64,000 nucleotides of DNA, from positions 1 to 64,000 of the forward strand of contig CALSPN010000048.1 of NCBI GenBank assembly GCA_943788245.1, read 5' to 3'. Position numbers and translations under genes: made by a program. The notes below the pieces were generated by a model. That model saw nothing but the letters and a program-made list of their open reading frames with translations. It ran no database searches and was not told the DNA's origin. Of the stretch, positions 56,982 to 64,000 are shown piece after piece; positions within the stretch are counted from its first letter, which is position 1, and every line of letters begins with the position of its first letter. Source of the DNA: an uncultured Verrucomicrobiae bacterium. GTDB taxonomy: Bacteria; Verrucomicrobiota; Verrucomicrobiia; Limisphaerales; AAA164-E04.

Positions 56982-58086
56982 AACCTTCACTTTGGCATTG
57001 CTCATCACGAGCGCTCTCATGCATGCCATGAGAGCAGACCGTGAGGCGGATCTCGTCATTCTGGATACTGTCAGCGCAGAAAACCTGGGGATCGAAACTG
57101 AGGTAGTGGAAAGACGCGATTTCCGGGAGACCCTATTTGCCCTTGGTCGCATTCAAGCAAAACCCGGAGGTCATGCCTTTGTGAGCAGCCGTGTTGCCGG
57201 ACGATTGGTTGATGTCCCTGCTCATGAGGGTGATTTTATCAAAGCAGGAGATCCAGTGGCAGTTGTGGAGAGCAGGCAACCGGGCAATCCACCGCCTCGC
57301 CTAACACTCCATGCGCCTATTTCAGGGCTGGTAGTCAGAAGCCTCCAACATTTGGGGGAACCCGTTGTTCCGGAAATCCCTATTCTCGAGATCGTTGATT
57401 TGTCTGAGGCATATGCCGTAGCTAAAATACCAGAAGACAAAGTATCATGGATCAAATCTAATACCCTATCGAACATCAAAGTCGCGGCTTATCCTGACCG
57501 AATCATGAAGGGAACCTGGGAAAGGTTTGGTACGATGGCCGACGCAAGTAACGCCACTTTGGACGCCTATTTCCGTATCCGCGATCCAGGCGAAAACATT
57601 CGCCCAAACATGCGTACAGAATTCACATTACACATCAATACGAAAAAGGATGTGATGGCCGTGCCCAAGGAGGCATTACAAGGGGATAGTTTTCAACCCT
57701 TTGTTTTCGTTAAGGATTTTGAACTGCCCAATGCCTTTTTGAAAGCCCCAGTCGTTACAGGCACCCAAAATGATTCTCACGTTGAAATACTAAAGGGGCT
57801 TTTCCCCGGAGATGAGGTTGTCACCAGAGGGGCTTATCCATTGGCATTCGCAGGCAACGGGGGTATTTCGCTCAAAGAGGCTCTGGACGCGGCTCACGGT
57901 CACGAACACAACGAGGACGGTTCAGAAATGACGGCAGCTCAAAAAGCGACCGAAGCTTCCGGAACAGGCAAAAACCTCTCTGGTCTCGGAGGCGGGCCTC
58001 TTACCTGGTTTTTGATAGTACTTTGCGTGATTCAATGGCTCCTTCTGGCCTTGCTGGCCGTAAAGAAGAAAGCCGTTGAGGAATAG
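56950..58086 (+). CDS. Periplasmic adaptor of an RND metal-efflux pump (CusB/CzcB type) with a C-terminal membrane helix
   Basis: 378 residues. A signal peptide (TFTLALLITSALMHAMRA) precedes the lipoyl-like core GRLVDVPAHEGDFIKAGDPV and its partner half LTLHAPISGLVVRSL. The beta-barrel domain and membrane-proximal part follow (LFPGDEVVTRGAYPL). Near residue 320 is a His-rich run (DAAHGHEHNEDGSE), and the protein ends with a clear membrane helix (WFLIVLCVIQWLLLALLAVK) and a Lys-rich tail. C-terminal anchoring is unusual for this family. It joins the TolC channel to the RND pump. Confidence 0.9.
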   Translation: MIHSPFRQSTKTFTLALLITSALMHAMRADREADLVILDTVSAENLGIETEVVERRDFRETLFALGRIQAKPGGHAFVSSRVAGRLVDVPAHEGDFIKAGDPVAVVESRQPGNPPPRLTLHAPISGLVVRSLQHLGEPVVPEIPILEIVDLSEAYAVAKIPEDKVSWIKSNTLSNIKVAAYPDRIMKGTWERFGTMADASNATLDAYFRIRDPGENIRPNMRTEFTLHINTKKDVMAVPKEALQGDSFQPFVFVKDFELPNAFLKAPVVTGTQNDSHVEILKGLFPGDEVVTRGAYPLAFAGNGGISLKEALDAAHGHEHNEDGSEMTAAQKATEASGTGKNLSGLGGGPLTWFLIVLCVIQWLLLALLAVKKKAVEE

Positions 58087-58096
58087 AAATTCGATT

Positions 58097-61000
58097 ATGC
58101 TGAGTTTGCTCATCCAATTCTCACTTCGCCATAGGGTGATTATCCTGTTGGCGGCATGCATCCTTCTTGCTCTGGGCATTCAGATAGGCAGAACCTTGCC
58201 CGTGGAGGTCCTGCCGGACCTGACCAAGCCAACGGTCACGATCCTGACTGAAGCTCCGGGACTTGCACCTGAAGAAGTTGAAGCACGTGTTACGTTTCCA
58301 CTTGAAAATGCCTTGATGGGAGTTTCCGGAGTGACACGCCTCCGCACGACCTCAGATGTTTCTCTTTCTTTGGTCTACATCGAATTTGATTGGGGAACCG
58401 ACCTGATTCAAGCCCGTCAATTTGTTCAGGAACGTCTACAATCTGCAGTTCAAAACCTGCCCGAAGGAATCTTTCCCTACATGACACCTATTGCCTCCTT
58501 GATGGGTGAAATCATGCTGGTGGGCGTCTACGATCCTGAGAATCACACAAACCCCCGCGATCTGCGCACGCTTGCGGATTGGACAGTGCGACGCCGACTT
58601 CAAAGCATACCTGGAATTGCTGAAGTCCTGGCAATGGGGGGAGGGATCAAGCAGATCCATATTCAACCAAACCCTGACCGCATGCGAGCCATGAATGTTC
58701 GTTTTGATGAGCTCTTGCATGCAGCACATGAAGCTGCGGGAAATACTACTGGCGGCTTCCTCACAAATTCCTCTAAGGAAATCATGGTACGTCATCTGGC
58801 CATGACCACGGATCTTGAAGCCATCGCATCAACTATCATAAAACAGATTCATGATCGCCCCATCACTGTAGGTGATGTTGCCGAGGTAAAGTGGGACGTC
58901 GAACCCATGCGAGGTGATGCAGCTGTCAATGGTATTCCAGGCGTCATTCTAAGCATCACGAAAGCTCCTGGTTTTGATACACTTGCATTGACAGAAATCA
59001 TTGAAGATACCCTGGCAGATCTTCACGAATCGATGCCTGACGGAATCTTGGTTGAACCCTTGTTTCGTCAATCTGATTTCATTGATCATGCTGTTGGCAA
59101 TTTGAAAGAAGCCATACGTGACGGCGCAATCATGGTCTCCATCGTTCTTTTTTTGTTCCTCTTCAACGTTCGAACCACTGTCATCACCCTGATGGCAATC
59201 CCTCTATCATTTGCGACCACCTTATTGGTCTTCGACATATGTGGACTAAGTGTCAATTCCATGACTCTTGGAGGCCTTGCAGTTGCAATAGGGATGGTCG
59301 TTGATGATGCCATCGTGGATGTTGAAAACGTATTACGAAGACTCAAGATAAATGCTGCATCCAGCAAACCAAAACCAAGAATATCAATCATTGCATCCGC
59401 TTCTGCTGAAGTGCGAAATTCGATACTATACGCAACGTTATTCATCATACTTGTTTTCCTCCCCCTATTGGGGTTATCAGGAGTTGAGGGCCGATTATTT
59501 GCCCCCATAGCACTTGCAACAATGGTCAGTATGACCGCTTCATTTTTTATTTCGCTCACGGTTATTCCAGTGCTTTGTTCCTTCCTGCTGTATCCAAAGG
59601 AAAACCAAAAGCAACAGGATGGCACGTTCGTAAGAAGTCTCAAATGGGCGTTAAGAAAGACTTGGTTGAAATTGGCACTGGACAAACCTTTTGTAGTTCT
59701 CAGCATGGCAGGTGCCTTAGTCGCGGGCGCGATGACGATATATCCGATGATGGGTAAAGATTTTCTTCCAGCCTTTGAGGAGGAAACCGTTCTGGTCGCT
59801 CTCACCACTGCCCCGGGAACGTCCTTGAAGCAGACCGCTGAGATAGCAGATATTGCAGACAGGCTTCTGTTGACCATCCCTGAGATAAGGAAAGTTGGAA
59901 GACGTCAGGGCCGTGCCGAGAGAGGAGATCATGTTGTGCCGGTTTCCACAGTGGAATTTGATATCGATTTCACCACAAGCAGGCGTGGGCGCGCCGAAGT
60001 ATTGGATAACATCCGGCAGACCATGCGCAGCATCCCCGGAACTTTCAGTGCTTTGAGTGGACCGCTTGCCGATCGGATTGGTCACATGCTCAGTGGCGTT
60101 TCAGCTAAAGTAGCTATCAAAATTTTTGGACCGGATCTCGATGAGATCAGGAGAATTGGTGAATCAATCCAGAAAATCGCAAAGGAAGTCCCGGGATTTG
60201 AAGACGCTCGAGTGGAGCAACAAGCCCCGATCCCCCAGTTGCGTATCGAAGTGAACCGAGACCGTGCAATGGCTTACGGAGTAACTCCCGGGGCTCTTAA
60301 CAGTCAATTGTCGGCGCTGATCGGCGGTCAACAAGTAGAACAGTTATTCGAAGGACCTCGCACCGTCGATCTGATGGTACGATTACCAGATTCCTGGCGT
60401 GAGTCCCCAGACCGTCTTCGCAACATGTATATCGATACAGAAAGTAACCTGCGCGTTCCATTGCATCTTGTCGCTGACGTCAGAGCAGCCAAAGGCCCCA
60501 ATGTCATTCAACGGGAAAACACCCAAAGACGATTTGTGGTGAGTATTAACCCAACGGAACGAGGTCTTGATTCAAAAATCGAGACTCTTCAGAAAAGAGT
60601 GGCTGGAGAGGTAAAAATACCCGAGGGGTATTTCGTAAGTTTTGAGGGGGAATTCAAAGCCCAGCAAGCAGCTACTCGGCGCATCATTTTTTTAAGTATC
60701 ATCGTTTTTGTCATCATGGCTGGACTACTTTACTCCTACTTTGGCTCTCCGATCTTTGTTATTCAGGTTATTATGGATATACCCCTGGCGCTGATTGGTG
60801 GACTATTACTAACCTTTGTGATGACTCAGAATGTAAGCATTGCAACACTGGTCGGGTTCATTGCTGTCGCTGGAATTGCAGCAAGAAATAGTGTGATGCT
60901 CATTTCACACTACCTGCACCTGATGCGTCATGAGAATGAACCTTTCGGCCGTTCCATGATCGAACGTGGCACTTTGGAAAGACTTGTGCCTGTACTGATG

Positions 61001-61213
61001 ACTGCCCTGTCTGCGGGTATAGCTCTCATCCCTTTAGTCCTTGCTGCGGGGGAACCCGGAAAAGAAATCCTGCACCCGATCGCCATTGTGATCGTGGGAG
61101 GATTAATCACTTCAACATTGCTGGGCCTGGGGGTGACCCCTGCCATATTTTATGCATTTGGCGGGAAGCATGCCCGGAAAGTTGTTGAAAAGAAAGTCCC
61201 TGCTTCTGCCTAG
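58097..61213 (+). CDS. Heavy-metal efflux RND transporter (CzcA/CusA family)
   Basis: About 1,038 residues from ATG 58097; a TTG at 58076 overlapping the adaptor is the other option. Twelve membrane helices in the RND arrangement are expected: helix 1 at MLSLLIQFSLRHRVIILLAA, then periplasmic porter domains (PTVTILTEAPGLAPEEVEAR), helices with SIVLFLFLFNVRTTVITLMA, and a second porter half ending in the C-terminal helices. The helix-4 signature reads GGLAVAIGMVVDDAIVDVEN, with two adjacent Asp. This places it in the metal-export (HME) branch, but not clearly with the zinc- or copper/silver-type motifs, so the metal is open. It exchanges protons for metal ions across the envelope. Confidence 0.93.
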   Translation: MLSLLIQFSLRHRVIILLAACILLALGIQIGRTLPVEVLPDLTKPTVTILTEAPGLAPEEVEARVTFPLENALMGVSGVTRLRTTSDVSLSLVYIEFDWGTDLIQARQFVQERLQSAVQNLPEGIFPYMTPIASLMGEIMLVGVYDPENHTNPRDLRTLADWTVRRRLQSIPGIAEVLAMGGGIKQIHIQPNPDRMRAMNVRFDELLHAAHEAAGNTTGGFLTNSSKEIMVRHLAMTTDLEAIASTIIKQIHDRPITVGDVAEVKWDVEPMRGDAAVNGIPGVILSITKAPGFDTLALTEIIEDTLADLHESMPDGILVEPLFRQSDFIDHAVGNLKEAIRDGAIMVSIVLFLFLFNVRTTVITLMAIPLSFATTLLVFDICGLSVNSMTLGGLAVAIGMVVDDAIVDVENVLRRLKINAASSKPKPRISIIASASAEVRNSILYATLFIILVFLPLLGLSGVEGRLFAPIALATMVSMTASFFISLTVIPVLCSFLLYPKENQKQQDGTFVRSLKWALRKTWLKLALDKPFVVLSMAGALVAGAMTIYPMMGKDFLPAFEEETVLVALTTAPGTSLKQTAEIADIADRLLLTIPEIRKVGRRQGRAERGDHVVPVSTVEFDIDFTTSRRGRAEVLDNIRQTMRSIPGTFSALSGPLADRIGHMLSGVSAKVAIKIFGPDLDEIRRIGESIQKIAKEVPGFEDARVEQQAPIPQLRIEVNRDRAMAYGVTPGALNSQLSALIGGQQVEQLFEGPRTVDLMVRLPDSWRESPDRLRNMYIDTESNLRVPLHLVADVRAAKGPNVIQRENTQRRFVVSINPTERGLDSKIETLQKRVAGEVKIPEGYFVSFEGEFKAQQAATRRIIFLSIIVFVIMAGLLYSYFGSPIFVIQVIMDIPLALIGGLLLTFVMTQNVSIATLVGFIAVAGIAARNSVMLISHYLHLMRHENEPFGRSMIERGTLERLVPVLMTALSAGIALIPLVLAAGEPGKEILHPIAIVIVGGLITSTLLGLGVTPAIFYAFGGKHARKVVEKKVPASA

Positions 61214-61248
61214 CGTTGCACGCGGTAAGATGTTAGGAATTACTCAAC

Positions 61249-61815
61249 ATGAAAACCAATCCATCTTTTTCTATTGTAGTCTACTTGATTGCTTGCATGT
61301 GCATTCTATCAGGCTGTGGCCCTGCCGAAAACTCACCTCAAACATCCTCGGAACAAGTTCATGTTGCTACGAATCAAGGTGCAAGTGAACCTGAAGGACA
61401 TACCCATGAAGACGGTGGCGATCACCACCGGACCAGAATCCCGGGACCCAACGGAGGTCGCCTGGTTGTAGGTGTGAGTCCTCATTTTGAATTCCTTGTT
61501 CTGCCAAACAATCACGCACAAATTACATTTGTCGGTGACGATATCAAACCCATCGCTCCTGCGGACATTCAAATCAGGCTTACAGGCGGAGACAGATCTA
61601 ATCCGATTGAAGTTACCTTCGAGAAAAAAGAGAATACCCTTGTATCATCAGTCCCTTTGCCCCGAGAAGGTAACATGGCCGTGGTGCTGCAGATCAATGG
61701 GAAAACATTAAAAGAAACTGTTTTTGAGAGGTTTCATTTAAATATGGAAACATGCCCAGAGTGTGACCTCCATGAGTACGCCTGTATTTGCGCCCACGCA
61801 GAGCATGGGCATTAA
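61249..61815 (+). CDS. His/Cys-rich lipoprotein of the efflux operon
   Basis: 188 residues. A lipoprotein signal ends at CILSGCGPAEN. Then comes a His-rich segment (GHTHEDGGDHHRTRIPGPNG) and a middle domain resembling the beta-sandwich found in some metal-efflux accessory proteins (GGRLVVGVSPHFEFLVLPNN). The C-terminus carries closely spaced ligands: METCPECDLHEYACICAHAE followed by HGH. The layout suggests a periplasmic metal carrier or buffer handing ions to the pump. It follows the RND gene by 35 bases on the same strand. No exact family is known to me. Confidence 0.75.
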   Translation: MKTNPSFSIVVYLIACMCILSGCGPAENSPQTSSEQVHVATNQGASEPEGHTHEDGGDHHRTRIPGPNGGRLVVGVSPHFEFLVLPNNHAQITFVGDDIKPIAPADIQIRLTGGDRSNPIEVTFEKKENTLVSSVPLPREGNMAVVLQINGKTLKETVFERFHLNMETCPECDLHEYACICAHAEHGH

Positions 61816-62054
61816 TTGACTTCAGGGGAATGGTTATGTGTGCCCTCTTTCGGAGGTTTTATTTCTTTATCCAAGAAGTTAGGAAAACTTTGGATTTGGA
61901 TGTAAGAATAAAAAAGTGGTTTGGAGGCAGACTCACTCCCATTTCTCTGGCGTTCCAAAAAAACATGTTCATCATGTTTTCAGAACCCTTGGCAAGCCTA
62001 TGTTAACCAAGCTTCATTGATGCCTAAAAAAACAACGACTGAAAGAACATCTTC

Positions 62055-63473
62055 ATGAGCTCGCCTGACAAATCAGAATTCAAGACAGTGCACCTTTGGC
62101 AGGCCCTTATCCCTGTCGTGGCACTGATTGGATTGATTGCCATCAATCTACTTAAATTTGAAGGAGAAGCACATATCCCACTCATTCTAGCTTCGGGCGT
62201 TGCCGCACTAGTGGGATTAAGTTTGGGGCATTCTTGGAAATCGATCGAAAAAGGCATCCTTGAGGGCATTCTCATTGGCATGAAAGCCATTTTGATTCTC
62301 TGCGTAATTGGTGTGATGATTGGAACATGGATCGCAGCTGGGGTTGTGCCTTTTATGATCTATTATGGGCTACAAATTTTATCACCAGGAATTTTTCTTG
62401 TAGCTGCCTGTTTGATTTGTGCGGTTGTTTCCCTGGCGACAGGAAGCTCTTGGACCACAGCCAGCACAGTTGGGATTGCTCTGATGGGAGTGGCGACAGG
62501 TTTGAATATTCCTGCTCCCATGGCGGCAGGAGCTGTGATTTCTGGCGCCTATTTTGGAGACAAGATGTCGCCTTTATCCGATTCGACAAATTTAGCTCCT
62601 GCCGTCGCAGGCTCCGAATTATTCGAACATATCCGGCACATGTTGTATACAACCTTACCAGCGCTGTTCATCGCCTTGATCCTGTATGGATTATTGGGAA
62701 TGCGTGGATTTGAAGGGAGTATTCAAACAAACCAAGTCACCGAAATTACCGACGCATTAAAAACCCAATTCGACCTGAGTTTTCTTTTGATCCTTCCTCC
62801 ATTATTTGTCATAGGAATGGTATTTTTTCGTTGGCAAGCATTACCCGCACTTCTGTTGGCGGCTCTAATCGGTGGAGTAATTGCAATGGGAATTCAAGGT
62901 GAAAGTATCGGAAGCGTTTTTCACATAGCACATTATGGTTATGTTTCGAAGACAGGAAATGAAGCCGTAGATGCGCTACTTTCACATGGCGGATTAGATA
63001 GTATGATGCATACTATTTCATTGGTCCTGTGCGCTCTTAGTTTCGGGGGGATCATGGAAAGAACCGGGTTATTAAAAACTTTGGCGCAATCGATTCTTAA
63101 TCTGGCTCGATCTACCGGATCATTAGTAGCAGCAACAGTCTGCACTTGTCTGGGCATGAACATACTGGCTCCTGATCAGTATTTGTCCATTATTGTTCCA
63201 GGTCGCATGTATCGAGATGCTTACAGAACGAGAGGACTTCATCCCAAAAACCTTTCACGAACACTTGAGGACGCCGGAACATTGAGTTCACCGCTGGTCG
63301 CATGGAATTCATGCGGGGCCTTCATGGCGGGAACGCTGGCGGTCTCCCCAATAGATTATCTACCCTACGCTTTTCTCAACTTGTTTGCGCCTGCGATTTG
63401 TATTATCCTTGCCTATACAGGATGGACAATCGTTCGACTTCCAAACGCTAAAAATTCAAATAATAATCATTAA
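62055..63473 (+). CDS. nhaC: Na+/H+ antiporter, NhaC family
   Basis: 472 residues, almost entirely membrane helices (about 11). NhaC signatures: ACLICAVVSLATGSSWTTAS, GAVISGAYFGDKMSPLSDST followed by NLAP, and HGGLDSMMHTISLVLCALSF. It exports sodium in exchange for protons, in keeping with a saline habitat. It follows the efflux operon after 239 bases without a gene and is probably independent. The frame ends 8 bases before the convergent histidine-kinase gene. Confidence 0.93.
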   Translation: MSSPDKSEFKTVHLWQALIPVVALIGLIAINLLKFEGEAHIPLILASGVAALVGLSLGHSWKSIEKGILEGILIGMKAILILCVIGVMIGTWIAAGVVPFMIYYGLQILSPGIFLVAACLICAVVSLATGSSWTTASTVGIALMGVATGLNIPAPMAAGAVISGAYFGDKMSPLSDSTNLAPAVAGSELFEHIRHMLYTTLPALFIALILYGLLGMRGFEGSIQTNQVTEITDALKTQFDLSFLLILPPLFVIGMVFFRWQALPALLLAALIGGVIAMGIQGESIGSVFHIAHYGYVSKTGNEAVDALLSHGGLDSMMHTISLVLCALSFGGIMERTGLLKTLAQSILNLARSTGSLVAATVCTCLGMNILAPDQYLSIIVPGRMYRDAYRTRGLHPKNLSRTLEDAGTLSSPLVAWNSCGAFMAGTLAVSPIDYLPYAFLNLFAPAICIILAYTGWTIVRLPNAKNSNNNH

Positions 63474-63480
63474 AGAAAAA

Positions 63481-64000
63481 CTATTGTCTTAATTTTTTGT
63501 GGGTCGAAATTTTCATCTGCTTAACTAAAGCCTCACGCAATTTTTCAATTTTTATGGGCTTCAAAAGAAACTCATCCATACCTGCTTCCAAGGCTACTTG
63601 TTTTTCATTTTTTGAATTATCCGCCGTTAATGCGATGATCCGGGGACGGTCTTTGCCTTCATAACGTTTGATTAACTGCCTGGTTGCTTCAAGTCCGTCA
63701 AGAGCAGGCATGTGTAAATCCATCAATACGACATCAAACGCTTCTTCTTCCAGCGCAGCTAAAGCTTCATTCCCATCATGAACAATTCGATTTGTACATC
63801 CAAGATTATCAAGATAAAGCTTCGCCAGCTTGCAATTGATTGGGTGATCTTCAGCAACCAGCACATGGATTTGAAGGGGTTCAAAGTGCAAAATGGGTGA
63901 AGGTATTTCTTCCGTTTTAATGTCCTTTTGATTCCATTCGAGGGGAATAGTTGCTGCCTTTTCCATGAACTGCTCAATCAAAAAGGGTTTGGCAATGGAG
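63481..64000 (-). CDS. Hybrid histidine kinase / multi-receiver protein, C-terminal part
   Basis: Cut by the right window edge; the reading frame is open to base 64000. The first residues seen (SIAKPFLIEQFMEKA) are the end of one receiver domain, with the conserved Lys-Pro. After a linker a second receiver follows: VLVAEDHPINCKLAKLYLDN, phosphoacceptor Asp in VVLMDLHMPALDGLEATRQL, Thr in IIALTADNS and Lys in FLLKPIKIEKL. Two receivers in a row at the C-terminus are typical of hybrid sensor kinases. The input domain lies outside the window, so what it senses is unknown. Confidence 0.88.
   Translation of the reverse strand, partial: SIAKPFLIEQFMEKAATIPLEWNQKDIKTEEIPSPILHFEPLQIHVLVAEDHPINCKLAKLYLDNLGCTNRIVHDGNEALAALEEEAFDVVLMDLHMPALDGLEATRQLIKRYEGKDRPRIIALTADNSKNEKQVALEAGMDEFLLKPIKIEKLREALVKQMKISTHKKLRQ

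Noticed and set aside
59086-59877. 263-codon open frame on the minus strand
   Set aside because: It is antisense to the RND pump; its composition mirrors membrane-helix codons of the real gene.

Overview
The window looks like chromosomal DNA from a free-living member of the PVC superphylum, most likely Verrucomicrobiota. The evidence is a cytochrome c/DUF1549/DUF1553 gene followed by DUF1501, two DUF1080 domains in one protein, a ThuA-dehydrogenase-HEAT-cytochrome c giant, pseudopilins with the H-X9-DG signature, a CotH/lamin-tail surface protein and many long secreted proteins, mixed with ordinary bacterial housekeeping genes. Shine-Dalgarno sequences are weak or absent before many starts. 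No phage, insertion sequence, CRISPR array or rRNA was seen.

Layout. Positions 1-5800 (minus strand) hold a decayed or error-rich stretch: the start of a DUF1501 gene, a four-piece cytochrome/DUF1549/DUF1553 gene, an ankyrin fragment, a frameshifted two-domain DUF1080 gene and two short gene remnants. From 5935 the genes are mostly intact: a secreted pectate-lyase-like protein, tRNA-Gly(UCC), pyrC, bioB and an M14-type peptidase on the plus strand. The minus-strand set pgsA-pgpA-dtd follows (phosphatidylglycerol synthesis plus D-aminoacyl-tRNA proofreading). Next come an M13 peptidase, asnS, an outer-membrane FecR-TPR-barrel protein, a CHASE2 adenylate cyclase, a secreted sugar-isomerase-like protein, a low-molecular-weight tyrosine phosphatase, purK, an HDOD protein and a pseudopilin closed by a strong terminator.

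From 30.7 to 41.4 kb lie a phytanoyl-CoA dioxygenase-like gene, a truly dead pseudopilin copy with three in-frame stops, pyruvate carboxylase, an unrecognised secreted protein behind a near-consensus promoter, moeA, menG/ubiE and an esterase-fdhD pair. From 41.7 to 49.7 kb two giant secreted genes diverge: the ThuA/PVC dehydrogenase/cytochrome c protein and the CotH/lamin-tail protein. Then come an FmdB-like small protein, a lipoprotein aminopeptidase, prmC, murA, a small membrane protein coupled to murA, and a DUF5679 zinc-ribbon gene.

The last part (55.2-61.8 kb) is a heavy-metal efflux operon: a Cys/His-rich small secreted protein, a TolC-type channel, an adaptor with an unusual C-terminal membrane helix, a CzcA/CusA-family RND pump and a His/Cys-rich lipoprotein. 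It is followed by an NhaC antiporter and the 3' end of a hybrid histidine kinase. The best candidates for undescribed biology are the FecR-TPR-barrel/CHASE2-cyclase pair, which could relay an envelope signal into cAMP, and the efflux operon with its two orphan metal-ligand proteins.
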